Source: Verrucomicrobiota bacterium
GTDB lineage: Bacteria > Verrucomicrobiota > Verrucomicrobiia > Limisphaerales > UBA1319
Direction: 5' to 3'
Length of the DNA stretch: 64,000 nt
NCBI GenBank assembly: GCA_022709905.1
Contig: JAKLHY010000041.1
Coordinates: 1 to 64,000, forward strand
Both the position numbers and the translations under genes were made by a program. The notes below the pieces were generated by a model. That model made no database searches. It was not told where the DNA came from and was given only the letters and a program-made list of their open reading frames with translations. Below, one piece after another: positions 1 to 7,577 of this stretch (position 1 is its first letter; each line of letters begins with the position of its first letter).

Positions 1-275
1 TAGAGGACCAGCCAGTCGGCGTATTCCTCGAAGAGAGGCAGCAAGGCCGAGCGCGAGGCTTCCACGGCGAGCACCACCTGCTGACCCGGGAACTGGTGAT
101 GGAGTTGCTGCAGGTGGCCATGGATGGCTTCGGGGGTGTTTTTAAGGACCGTGTGCCGACCAGACTTTTCGCCGGGCAAGCGCAGGTAGAGATCGTGTTT
201 TTGGTCGGCCCAATCCCAGCCGAGGTAGGCGCCGATGGGGAGTTCGTTGACTTTGCGAGCGGGGTGCGTGTTCAT
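1..275 (-). CDS. IS110-family transposase, N-terminal part (runs off window)
   Basis: An open frame on the minus strand starts at ATG 275 and continues past base 1, so only the first 91 codons are present. The protein has the IS110 N-terminal RuvC-like layout: a short lead, then GWDWADQKHD (first acidic residue of the DEDD set), then a strand with VVLAVEASRSALL (the acidic residue followed by S-R/G) leading to a WLVLY strand. IS110 enzymes catalyse recombination of the element guided by a bridge RNA; the C-terminal Tnp_20 Ser domain would lie to the left of the window. The sequence upstream of the ATG (276 to about 649) would be the non-coding end of the element. Completeness and activity cannot be judged. 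Confidence 0.8.
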   Translation of the reverse strand, partial: MNTHPARKVNELPIGAYLGWDWADQKHDLYLRLPGEKSGRHTVLKNTPEAIHGHLQQLHHQFPGQQVVLAVEASRSALLPLFEEYADWLVL

Positions 276-649
276 ATTCAGATGGATGAGGGGTGAGGCA
301 AGCCGAGATTCACCTAGCGGACAAGCCGCTTGTCTCCGGTGCGCGAAATCCTTATAGTGATTCGTCGGGGGGTGCGGATAAGGCACTCCAAGCGAAAGCT
401 TCTGAGAATTCGTTTTCGCACCGAAGCCGCCACCCGGGGGCGAGTGTCTTCGGGAAAACGTCGAGCGTTAGGGTTATATATTCGTTTCCCCGGGTGGGCG
501 GCTTGCCCATGGAATCCATGAGCAAAATTATTGAAACCGGCGAGCACATTCATCATCGGACGCGGCGCGTCAGAGTTATTCACCGGCAGCTGCGGCGATT
601 GAATTGCTACGCAATCCTCGCTGCCAGTGAATAACTCTGTAAAACCTAT
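276..649. other. Probable non-coding end of the IS110 element
   Basis: This 374-bp stretch upstream of the transposase ATG has no convincing gene. It carries a 10-bp inverted repeat CCACCCGGGG/CCCCGGGTGG (430-439, 488-497) and the long palindrome at 571-639. It ends where identity to the structured repeat at 650-789 begins, so about 640-650 is the likely element boundary. In the IS110 subgroup the bridge RNA is encoded upstream of the transposase, so the RNA could lie here. That placement is inference. Confidence 0.4.
571..639. repeat. Long imperfect palindrome (hairpin)
   Basis: The left arm begins CAGAGTTATTCACCGGCAGC (571-590) and the right arm is its near reverse complement (612-639), giving a stem of about 27 bp with a few mismatches and a loop of about 10 nt. 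Each arm holds TTATTCAC, close to a DnaA box, but there is no other sign of an origin. It lies between the putative IS110 end and the truncated structured element. Confidence 0.6.
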
Positions 650-789
650 AAGGGTTTTCGCAGAAATGGCCCCCTGGCTTCGTTGCTCCTCAGTCAAAGA
701 TCCGCCAGGGATATTTTCTTTCGTCGCGCCTCGCCATGCGGCCATTTCAGCGAAAACAGCGCCCCTTGGAATTTTCAAACAGGCTCTTA
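650..789 (+). repeat. Structured 277-bp element, truncated copy (right half)
   Basis: From about 650 to 789 this matches the right half of the element at 48237-48513 with about five differences by eye. It keeps the inner stem (GTTTTCGCAGAAATGGCC at 654-671, pairing with 737-754 except for two swapped bases), the 60-bp core (676-735, GGCTTCGT to CGCCTCGCC) and the right outer arm (770-789). The left half is missing and is replaced by the IS110-side sequence, as if an insertion cut the element just before the inner stem. Confidence 0.75.
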
Positions 790-871
790 GGCTTCATAAA
801 TGCTTGTTGGCCCCGAGACCGTCTGGTTAATTGTCCCCAGGCCTGATCTTCCATTGGCGTATTGAAAACAC

Positions 872-1852
872 ATGGGCACTGCCGAAAAAGAAAAGCAATC
901 TGTCGCGCTCAGTTCGGTGCTGGCCGCCGTTTTCCTGACCGGCCTCAAACTGGCGGTTGGTGTGGCCAGCGGCAGTCTTGGCATCTTGGCGGAAGCGGCG
1001 CATTCCGGTTTGGATCTGGGAGCGGCCCTGATAACGTACTTCGCTGTTCGAATCTCGGGAAAACCCGCCGACCGGAATCACCTTTACGGACACGGCAAGG
1101 TGGAGAACCTGTCGGCCTTGTTCGAAACAATCCTGCTGCTTGTCACCTGCATCTGGATTATCCATGAAGCCTACGATCGGTTAATGGTCAAGCCGGTTAA
1201 AGTGGAGGCTTCGATCTGGGCCTTTGCGGTTATGGCAATTTCGATTGTGGTCGATATTTCGCGGTCCCGAATGCTTTACCGCGCCGCTCACAAACACAAT
1301 AGCCAGGCGTTGGAGGCCGATGCGCTGCATTTCCGCACCGATATCTGGAGCTCGGCGGTCGTGATATTCGGCCTGTTCGGCGTGAAAATGGCCGAGTGGT
1401 TCCCCGCCTTGGATTTCTTTCAAAGAGCCGATGCGTTGGCCGCGCTGGGGGTTGCCATGATTGTCGTGCACGTGAGCGTCAAACTCGGCATGCGCACCAT
1501 CGAGGGACTGTTGGACGTCGCCCCGGCCGGCATGGCGGAAAAAATCCGGTCCTTGGTCGAATCGATGAACGACGTTAAGGATTGTCACGCGGTGCGAGTC
1601 CGCCCGTCGGGCCCCCATCTTTTCATCGATGTTCACGTCTCCTTGGACGAAAAGATGCCGCTCAAGCAGGTTCATGAACTCATGGATCAAGTTGAAGAGA
1701 TCGTGATGAAAGCCATCCCGAACGCGGATGTCACCGTGCATCCCGAGCCCTCCGACGATAGGCCACAAACGGGCGCTTCGACGGAAAACCAACGGGGATT
1801 GAACGAAACCAAGGCCCAGTCCGGCTCAACGCCCGGCACAGAGAGCCCATAA
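872..1852 (+). CDS. Cation diffusion facilitator (CDF) family metal exporter
   Basis: This 326-residue inner-membrane protein has the CDF layout: several transmembrane helices and a cytoplasmic C-terminal domain. The metal-site motifs H-S-G-L-D in the second helix (AEAAHSGLD) and H-x-x-x-D in the fifth (HFRTD) are intact, and HGKVENLSAL is the usual loop after helix 2. The C-terminal domain includes VRPSGPHLFIDVHVSLD, typical of the dimerisation fold. CDF proteins exchange Zn(II), Fe(II) or related ions for protons; specificity cannot be read here. The start is the ATG at 872. The 3' end overlaps the convergent gene by 27 bp. No operon partner. Confidence 0.9.
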   Translation: MGTAEKEKQSVALSSVLAAVFLTGLKLAVGVASGSLGILAEAAHSGLDLGAALITYFAVRISGKPADRNHLYGHGKVENLSALFETILLLVTCIWIIHEAYDRLMVKPVKVEASIWAFAVMAISIVVDISRSRMLYRAAHKHNSQALEADALHFRTDIWSSAVVIFGLFGVKMAEWFPALDFFQRADALAALGVAMIVVHVSVKLGMRTIEGLLDVAPAGMAEKIRSLVESMNDVKDCHAVRVRPSGPHLFIDVHVSLDEKMPLKQVHELMDQVEEIVMKAIPNADVTVHPEPSDDRPQTGASTENQRGLNETKAQSGSTPGTESP

Positions 1853-4420
1853 GAGAATGGCCGCGGCAGTGCCGTCCATGATCGGCTCGTTGGTCGAGTA
1901 ATCCTGGAAATCGTTGTGATAGACCGCGCGGGAATCCTGGAACTCAGCCAGGGGATCGGGTTCGGTGATGCTGACGCCCTTGAGACTCCGGAAAATGCGC
2001 TCGTATACCGGGCCGTCCACCAGACCGCCTCGCACACTCCGGCCGGTCAATTTTGTGGTTTGCAGATGAACATCCGTGGGAAAGACGCTGCCCACCTCCG
2101 TCAGGAAGGTATAGCCCCAGGGATTGCGGCCCAGCAGCCAGTCGCGTTGCATCGTCGCAAACTCCCGGAATTGCCTGTCACCCGTCATGCGCTCGTAAAG
2201 GATGCATTGGGTGGCCAGCGCGACCGTCAAGTTGGCCGAGCACCAGATGAACGGCACGCCCGCGGCGTAGGGATTCCCCTGTCCTGCCTGCACGCAACGC
2301 TCGATTCCCTCGCGGGTGTAGCCCGCCAAGACTTTGCGATCTCGAGAGGCCAGAAGTTCGCCCAGGCGGAAGTGACCCAGATTACAGTAGGGATAAAACT
2401 GGTAGTGTTTGGTTTGGTCGCGCCCCATCCAGGACTCGCTGGCCGCCAACTGGGCGTAATGCCTGGCCTCCGCCAGGAATCGATGCTCACCGGTCGCTCG
2501 GAACAGTTCCACCGCACCCCATTCCATGTCATCCGCCCACGTGGTTTCCTCATAGCGATAGGGGGACCGGCAGGAGTTGCCCTGCTGAACTCCCTCCTGC
2601 GCGCGGCCCAGTTCGTAGACCTCACGCCCGGCCTGGAGACAGCGGGCAGCAAACGCGCGCTGGCCGGGATCGTTCCGCCAAATTTGCCAGGCCAGCGCCA
2701 TCGCGGCGGCGTACCGCCCGGCCAGATTGGCCAGACCCGTGGAATCGCTTTGGTATTGTTGCAGACCCTGCGGGCTGCCATCCGCGCAATAAACCACCCG
2801 CGCCCCACCCTTTCCCCAACCATAATCGGCGGTCTCATTCTGGGGCAGCCGAAATCCGATGTGATCACGGTCGTCGGCGACCTGGTGGTAGAGCTGATCG
2901 GGCGCCGGATGCAGTTTCAAGAGCCACTCGAGACCCCATCGCGCCTCATCCAACAGATCGGGAATGCCATTCGGCAGCGGGTGTCCCCAGCCGTCCACAC
3001 GGTCGGCGAACCGCCCAGGGCGCGCGCAGAGCTGGTAGGCCAGGAGCATCTGGGCCGTGGCATTGCCCGAGGTCAGCTGATATTTAAGCAGATCCCCGGC
3101 ATCATGCCAGCCCCCTCGAACATCCAACGATGAACCGGGCGGCAACGGCCCGTAAGCGGTCCGGCCATCGAGTTGATGACAATGTGTTCCCAGCCAGGGA
3201 TTGTATCCGCAACGCTGCTGGCGCATGAACTCGAGCCCGTCCTCCACCAATCCAAACCCAATTGCGTTCCCAATCTCAAAAGGCAATGATCGCATCCCAC
3301 CCATCCGCAACACATATCGCCCCGGCTTTGTCAATGGCGTGAAATCCAACTGAACATGATGCGCAAATTGCCCCCAGCGCTGACCGGACAGCACCACGGG
3401 CTGGCCTTGAAACACCACCCGGTCCGTGCCCGCATCGAGGACACTGAATTTCTCGGGCAAATGGGTCTTGGCAAACGCAATCGCGGTCTTGCTGTCGCGG
3501 GGCGAATAACCTGCCTGGCTGGCTCGAATGAAAAGCTCGCGCGTTCGAGGATCAAGAAGTTCATCCACCCGAACGCATGCGTAGCCCTGCCGGAGGAGAA
3601 AGCCCAACAACTCGTCGAATCGAGCCGCGAACTTGTCGGCGCGATATGGCCCCGCTCCCAGGTGCAGCAGGAGCATGAATCCGTTCAAACCATCCGGCCC
3701 GGTTCGGGCCCGGCCCACGATGCTGTCGAAGATAACCTGCGAGCTGACAAAGTTCGCGTCGGTTTCCAGCGTGTAGTCTGCCGTCGACCGCGTCCCGGGA
3801 GTGTGATTGATCAGGGTCAAGCCCAGTTCGCGCGTCCAGCCGGCAATCTCCGAATTATAGTGCTCGTAAGGCGGCAGGAACAGGCCCGGCTTGGATCCGA
3901 GCCGCTTGAGCTTCTTCAGGCAAGCCTGCAGATCCGCGCGGAACTCGTCCCGCGTCACCCGCGTGCGATGCCCGCTGTCCCACGAGCAGTAGAGGAGGTG
4001 CTTGTCCGAGTGCGGCCCCAAGTAGTGTCCTCCCCTAACGATGCGCCGCACCAGCGGCTTAAACTGTGGATTGGCCAGGAAATCGCCGGTGAGAAAAAAT
4101 GAAGCCCGAATCCCTCGCCGCTCGAGGGCAACGAGAATGGCTTCGCCGCCTTCGGCATGTTCATGACCGGTGAATACCAGCGCAAGACGCCGGCTGCCCA
4201 TGGGTCCGCGCACCACCGCACCCTCGTCAAACACGCAACCGGGAGGGAATGCGGACGGATCCAGCACCGGGGCGGCGATCGAGAGTTCACCGGCGACGAC
4301 GGAGCCCGCAAACATCAGGCCCGCTAGAATTCTGAAGACCTGATCGAACAGTGCCTGAATCCGATTTTGCCAGTCACAACGCTTTTCTCTTGGACACCTG
4401 GGAGCACGCATGGATCGCAA
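1826..4420 (-). CDS. Polysaccharide deacetylase-like domain fused to GH9 glycosidase
   Basis: The 864-residue exported protein has a hydrophobic segment at about 28-43. Residues about 78-290 are a NodB-type deacetylase fold: the second metal motif H-S-x-x-H is at 137-141 and FLPPYEHYN follows. The usual T-F-D-D motif is replaced by TGHEHAEGG. Residues about 300-385 are a CelD N-terminal Ig-like domain, and about 390-864 a GH9 (alpha/alpha)6 catalytic domain with GGWHDAGD (Asp440 and Asp443) and the acid Glu845 in TNEPIMDG. GH9 enzymes cleave beta-1,4-glucans or exo-act on glucosaminides; with a deacetylase-like partner the substrate may be an acetylated glycan. ATG 4411 is an alternative start. 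It converges on the CDF gene. Confidence 0.87.
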   Translation of the reverse strand: MRSMRAPRCPREKRCDWQNRIQALFDQVFRILAGLMFAGSVVAGELSIAAPVLDPSAFPPGCVFDEGAVVRGPMGSRRLALVFTGHEHAEGGEAILVALERRGIRASFFLTGDFLANPQFKPLVRRIVRGGHYLGPHSDKHLLYCSWDSGHRTRVTRDEFRADLQACLKKLKRLGSKPGLFLPPYEHYNSEIAGWTRELGLTLINHTPGTRSTADYTLETDANFVSSQVIFDSIVGRARTGPDGLNGFMLLLHLGAGPYRADKFAARFDELLGFLLRQGYACVRVDELLDPRTRELFIRASQAGYSPRDSKTAIAFAKTHLPEKFSVLDAGTDRVVFQGQPVVLSGQRWGQFAHHVQLDFTPLTKPGRYVLRMGGMRSLPFEIGNAIGFGLVEDGLEFMRQQRCGYNPWLGTHCHQLDGRTAYGPLPPGSSLDVRGGWHDAGDLLKYQLTSGNATAQMLLAYQLCARPGRFADRVDGWGHPLPNGIPDLLDEARWGLEWLLKLHPAPDQLYHQVADDRDHIGFRLPQNETADYGWGKGGARVVYCADGSPQGLQQYQSDSTGLANLAGRYAAAMALAWQIWRNDPGQRAFAARCLQAGREVYELGRAQEGVQQGNSCRSPYRYEETTWADDMEWGAVELFRATGEHRFLAEARHYAQLAASESWMGRDQTKHYQFYPYCNLGHFRLGELLASRDRKVLAGYTREGIERCVQAGQGNPYAAGVPFIWCSANLTVALATQCILYERMTGDRQFREFATMQRDWLLGRNPWGYTFLTEVGSVFPTDVHLQTTKLTGRSVRGGLVDGPVYERIFRSLKGVSITEPDPLAEFQDSRAVYHNDFQDYSTNEPIMDGTAAAILLWALCAGR

Positions 4421-4596
4421 GCGAGGTTGAGCCTATGGGTTCCTTGGCGCAAGCGTTCGTTTTGTGCATTTTTGTGACTATGCACCTGTCTTCTATCCTG
4501 CGGGCTCCTCTAGAACCACGGCATAGCCCGCTGCGAGGCTATTCCTTCCACACGCCTCGCCGCAAGGCGCGCGTATGGAATCTTGCAGCTTGCCTC
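4411..4596. repeat. Repeat segment downstream of FGE-like gene 1 (degenerate structured-element core)
   Basis: About 185 bp directly 3' of the first FGE-like gene is repeated with roughly 90% identity at 6070-6255 behind the second. Its central part (GCTCCTC, then TATTCCTTCCACACGCCTCGCC) aligns with the 60-bp core of the structured elements elsewhere in the window. A six-pair hairpin sits at 4523-4542. The outer arms are weak, so this looks like a degenerate relative. Confidence 0.55.
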
Positions 4597-5595
4597 TCAA
4601 GGATCCGGCGCCAGGACGACGCGAAATCCGTAATTGTGCTCCCTGTGGTCAGGCAGATCGCCTGCTCGGCGCGCTGACCGGAAATCCCAATCGCTGTTAG
4701 TATAACCGCCCCCCCGAACCACACGACTCGAGCCCGAATTCGGCCCCCTGGGATCCGTCACAATTCCACCCGGAAGGGAATCCGCATACCAGTCCAAACA
4801 CCATTCCCAAATATTCCCATGCATGTCACACAATCCCCAGGCATTCGGCCGCTTCTGGCCCACCGCATGGATCCGGCCCGCACTATTCGCGCTAATCCAC
4901 GCATACTCGCCCAACTCATCGTAGTCAGGATCATCCCCATAGCTGAACCGCGTCGTTGTTCCGGCCCGACAGGCATATTCCCACTCCGCCTCAGTCGGCA
5001 AACGATACTTATAGCCTGCGGGCAAACGTCCGATGGCCTTTTCAAACGCGGTCAACACCCCACAGAACGCCACCGCATCATCCCAACTCACCCTCTGAAC
5101 GGGCAAATACGGCCCCACGTCCACCGAGCGATTGGTGCCCATCAAGGTCTCATACTCGATTTGGGTCATCTCGTATTTCTGCATGAAGAAACCCTTGGTG
5201 ATGCTCACGCTAGTTTGTGGTCCTTCATTCGACCACCACTCCCGTTCGGTCTCCGGGCTGCCCATCTTGAATGTCCCAGGGGGAATCCAAACCAGACGCT
5301 GGGGAAACGGATTGATCTGGTCCGGCGTTAACGCCACCGCACGATAGAACTGCTGTCCGGTCCCGACGACCGCGTCGTCGTACAAAACATAGGGCGTGTC
5401 CGATAGGTAGAGGTTCGTCACCGCGATCCAATTGGTGACGGCCCCGACGACATTGGCCCGCTGAATTTGGTAGCTTCCCGATGAACCGGTCAAGGTGAGC
5501 CTGGGCGTCAGCTCGATATTCAGTTCGCTCGCGCCGAATGCGCAGGGGATCAGGACAGACAGAAGGCCAATCGATAGAATGCTGGATCCTCTCAT
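4597..5595 (-). CDS. FGE-like (SUMF1 domain) secreted protein, paralogue 1
   Basis: A 332-residue protein with a signal peptide (about 1-22, ending AFGAS), an Ig-like segment (about 28-88, with NW..VTN and QFYRAV), and a formylglycine-generating-enzyme-like domain (about 95-330) marked by WIPPGTFKMGS, LPTEAEWEYACRAGTTT and MHGNIWEWCLDWY. True FGEs carry a catalytic Cys pair in GGSxLCxxxYC; here the aligned stretch is GGGYTNSDWDF with no Cys, so sulfatase activation is unlikely. The fold is the C-type-lectin-like one, so a binding role is possible. AGGA precedes the ATG. It is the first of three tandem paralogues; its last 45 residues equal those of paralogue 3. Confidence 0.9.
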   Translation of the reverse strand: MRGSSILSIGLLSVLIPCAFGASELNIELTPRLTLTGSSGSYQIQRANVVGAVTNWIAVTNLYLSDTPYVLYDDAVVGTGQQFYRAVALTPDQINPFPQRLVWIPPGTFKMGSPETEREWWSNEGPQTSVSITKGFFMQKYEMTQIEYETLMGTNRSVDVGPYLPVQRVSWDDAVAFCGVLTAFEKAIGRLPAGYKYRLPTEAEWEYACRAGTTTRFSYGDDPDYDELGEYAWISANSAGRIHAVGQKRPNAWGLCDMHGNIWEWCLDWYADSLPGGIVTDPRGPNSGSSRVVRGGGYTNSDWDFRSARRAGDLPDHREHNYGFRVVLAPDP

Positions 5596-5675
5596 AGCAC
5601 CATCCTACAGAAAGGAGCCGGCGGATCAATATTTTCCCCGAACCGCAGATAACAAAATTCAACGGCGAATCGGCG

Positions 5676-6041
5676 CTAATAAACGCCATTATTTCTTTCC
5701 ATAAACCACTCGTTTCGGAGGGCCGAGTTACACGAGGCCCTGGAGTCCAGCGGCACCGTCGCTGCGGGATAAATCCCGCGCTCCAGCCTGTCGAGTGACT
5801 CTCGCTTCGGAGCCGGGAACGATCGGCGCGCGGAATTCATTCCGCAGAGCGATTCCGCCAGCAGGAGACCTTCGATATTGTTCGTGTCCACTGGCGTTTT
5901 TTCGTGGTTTGATTTTTCGATGGTGATTTCCTTGCCTTTGACTTGGACCTCGGATCGCTTTTCCGGCAGCAAATAGAGCGCCCCGAGGAGAACAGCCGCA
6001 CCGATGATCGTAATCGCGACTCCCTGGCTGAGCCGCTTCAT
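5676..6041 (-). CDS. Possible small membrane protein, C-terminus built from repeat DNA
   Basis: From ATG 6041 the frame encodes MKRLSQGVAI, one hydrophobic helix (about 8-24, ending LYLLP), then a charged stretch (KRSEVQVKGKEITIEK) that looks like real coding sequence. After about residue 65 the reading runs through the hairpin repeat at 5763-5850, giving low-credibility sequence to the stop at 5676. It may be a small anchored protein or a fragment truncated by repeat insertion. No family recognised. Confidence 0.35.
   Translation of the reverse strand: MKRLSQGVAITIIGAAVLLGALYLLPEKRSEVQVKGKEITIEKSNHEKTPVDTNNIEGLLLAESLCGMNSARRSFPAPKRESLDRLERGIYPAATVPLDSRASCNSALRNEWFMERNNGVY
5763..5850. repeat. 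REP-like double hairpin repeat, copy 1
   Basis: It holds two perfect short palindromes, GCGGGATAAATCCCGC (5764-5779) and GCGGAATTCATTCCGC (5830-5845), joined by about 50 bp. The same unit recurs at 23891-23970 with about 85% identity. Confidence 0.7.
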
Positions 6042-6060
6042 CGAGAGCTTTCGATGCTCT

Positions 6061-6255
6061 GAGCATGCATTAATCGCAAGCGAGGTTGAGCCTATGGGTC
6101 CCTTGGCGCAAGCGTTCGTTTTGCGCATTTTTTTGGCTATCCGCCTGTCTTCTATCCTGCGGGCTCCTCTAGAACCGCGCCATAGCCCGCTGCCGGGCTA
6201 TTCCTTCCACACGCCTCGCCGCAAGGTGCGCGCATGGAATCTTGCAGCTTGCCTC
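6061..6255. repeat. Repeat segment downstream of FGE-like gene 2
   Basis: This is the second copy of the segment at 4411-4596. It contains a perfect 8-bp stem with a 4-nt loop, ATAGCCCG/CGGGCTAT, at 6182-6201, inside the part that aligns with the 60-bp core of the 277-bp structured elements. The similarity stops at the FGE-like gene's stop codon, and paralogue 3 lacks this segment. Confidence 0.6.
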
Positions 6256-7254
6256 TCAAGGATCCGGCGCCAGGACGACGCGAAATCCGCATTCGTCATC
6301 CCTGCGGTCAGGCGGGCCGCCTGCTCGGCGCGCTGACCGGCAATCCTGCCCGTTGCCATTCCAACCGCCACCCCGATACACGCGCTTCGAGCCCGAATTC
6401 GGCCCCCTGGGATCCGTCACGGTTCCACCCGGAAGGGATTCCGCATACCAATCCAAACACCATTCCACACTATTCCCATGCATGTCATGCAATCCCCAGG
6501 CATTCGGCCGCTTCTGGCCCACCGCACGAATCCGGTCCACACTATTCTCGAAAAACCACGCATACTCGCCCAACTCATCGTAGTCAGGATCATCCCCATA
6601 GCTGAACCGCGTCGTTGTTCCGGCCCGACAGGCATATTCCCACTCCGCCTCAGTCGGCAAACGATACTTATAGCCTGCGGGCAAACGTCCGATGGCCTTT
6701 TCAAACGCGGTCAACACCCCACAGAACGCCACCGCATCATCCCAACTCACCCTCAGAGCGGGCAAATACGGCCCCACGAGCACCGATCGATTGGTGCCCA
6801 TCAAGGTCTCATACTCGATTTGGGTCATCTCGTATTTCTGCATAAAGAAACCCTTGGTGATGATCACGCCAGTTCGTGGTCCTTCATTCGACCACCGGTC
6901 CTGTTCGGTCTCCGGGCTGCCCATCTTGAAGGTTCCAGGGGGAATCCAAATCAGTCGCTGGGGAAACGGATTGATCTGGTCCGGCGTTAAGGCCACCGCA
7001 CGATAGAACTGGTTTCCGGTCCCGACGACCGCGTCGTCGTACAAAACATAGGGCGTGTCCGATAAGTAGATGTTGGTCACCACGGTCCAATTGGTGATGG
7101 CCCCGACGACATTGGCCCGCTGAATTTGGTAGCTTCCCGATGAACCGGTCAAGGTGAGCCTGGGCGTCATTGCGATGCTCAGTTCGCTGGCGCCGAATGC
7201 GCAGGGAATCAGGACGGACAGAAAGCCGATCGACAGAATGCTGAATCCTCTCAT
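6256..7254 (-). CDS. FGE-like (SUMF1 domain) secreted protein, paralogue 2
   Basis: 332 residues with the same layout as paralogue 1: signal peptide, Ig-like segment, SUMF1 domain with LPTEAEWEYACRAG and MHGNSVEWCLDWY. It differs most at the C-terminus: GGGWNGNGQDCRSARR then PPDRRDDECGFR, against GGGYTNSDWDFRSARR and LPDHREHNYGFR in paralogues 1 and 3. It has one Cys where a true FGE has its second catalytic Cys, but not the first. Aligned with paralogue 1, the last ~33 codons hold about 26 nucleotide differences, nearly all changing an amino acid, between invariant RSARRAG and GFRVVLAPDP blocks. Transcribed leftwards; likely surface or periplasmic. Confidence 0.9.
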   Translation of the reverse strand: MRGFSILSIGFLSVLIPCAFGASELSIAMTPRLTLTGSSGSYQIQRANVVGAITNWTVVTNIYLSDTPYVLYDDAVVGTGNQFYRAVALTPDQINPFPQRLIWIPPGTFKMGSPETEQDRWSNEGPRTGVIITKGFFMQKYEMTQIEYETLMGTNRSVLVGPYLPALRVSWDDAVAFCGVLTAFEKAIGRLPAGYKYRLPTEAEWEYACRAGTTTRFSYGDDPDYDELGEYAWFFENSVDRIRAVGQKRPNAWGLHDMHGNSVEWCLDWYAESLPGGTVTDPRGPNSGSKRVYRGGGWNGNGQDCRSARRAGGPPDRRDDECGFRVVLAPDP

Positions 7255-7577
7255 AGCACCATCATACCGGACACATCGAGCGGATCAAGCGTTTCAGCCG
7301 TATCTTCTGTCGCCGAAACAACTAGCTGCATTGCATCCCACTGCGATCAATATCCAAATATTTTATGGTCTTAGAGGCTTTTTTCAGGCCTTTTTTTTGC
7401 TTGCACGAACTGCATCCGTCAGAACGTAGACCTCGCCGCCAATTGTCTCGTTATGTCAAAAAAGGGGCTCAAGAAAGCGCCCGCACGCCTTCAAAACAGA
7501 TTCCAATATTTCCGATCTGACTCCCACTCAGAAATGTGCGCTGGCGACAGTCGATCATATTATAAACGATCTATACG
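7255..7577. other. Intergenic, 323 bp, no gene seen
   Basis: This lies between the start of FGE-like gene 2 and the end of the pseudopilin gene. It is AT-richer than its surroundings, with a T-rich run near 7390. I see no gene, structured repeat or clear promoter. Confidence 0.5.

Noticed and set aside
571..639. Replication origin suggested by DnaA-box-like words in a palindrome
   Set aside because: Only two imperfect boxes in one hairpin, with no AT-rich unwinding region or dnaA/dnaN genes nearby.
6182..6201. Perfect hairpin after FGE-like gene 2 as a DGR homing hairpin
   Set aside because: It lies inside a segment homologous to the structured-element core and is imperfect behind gene 1, so it is better explained by the repeat family.
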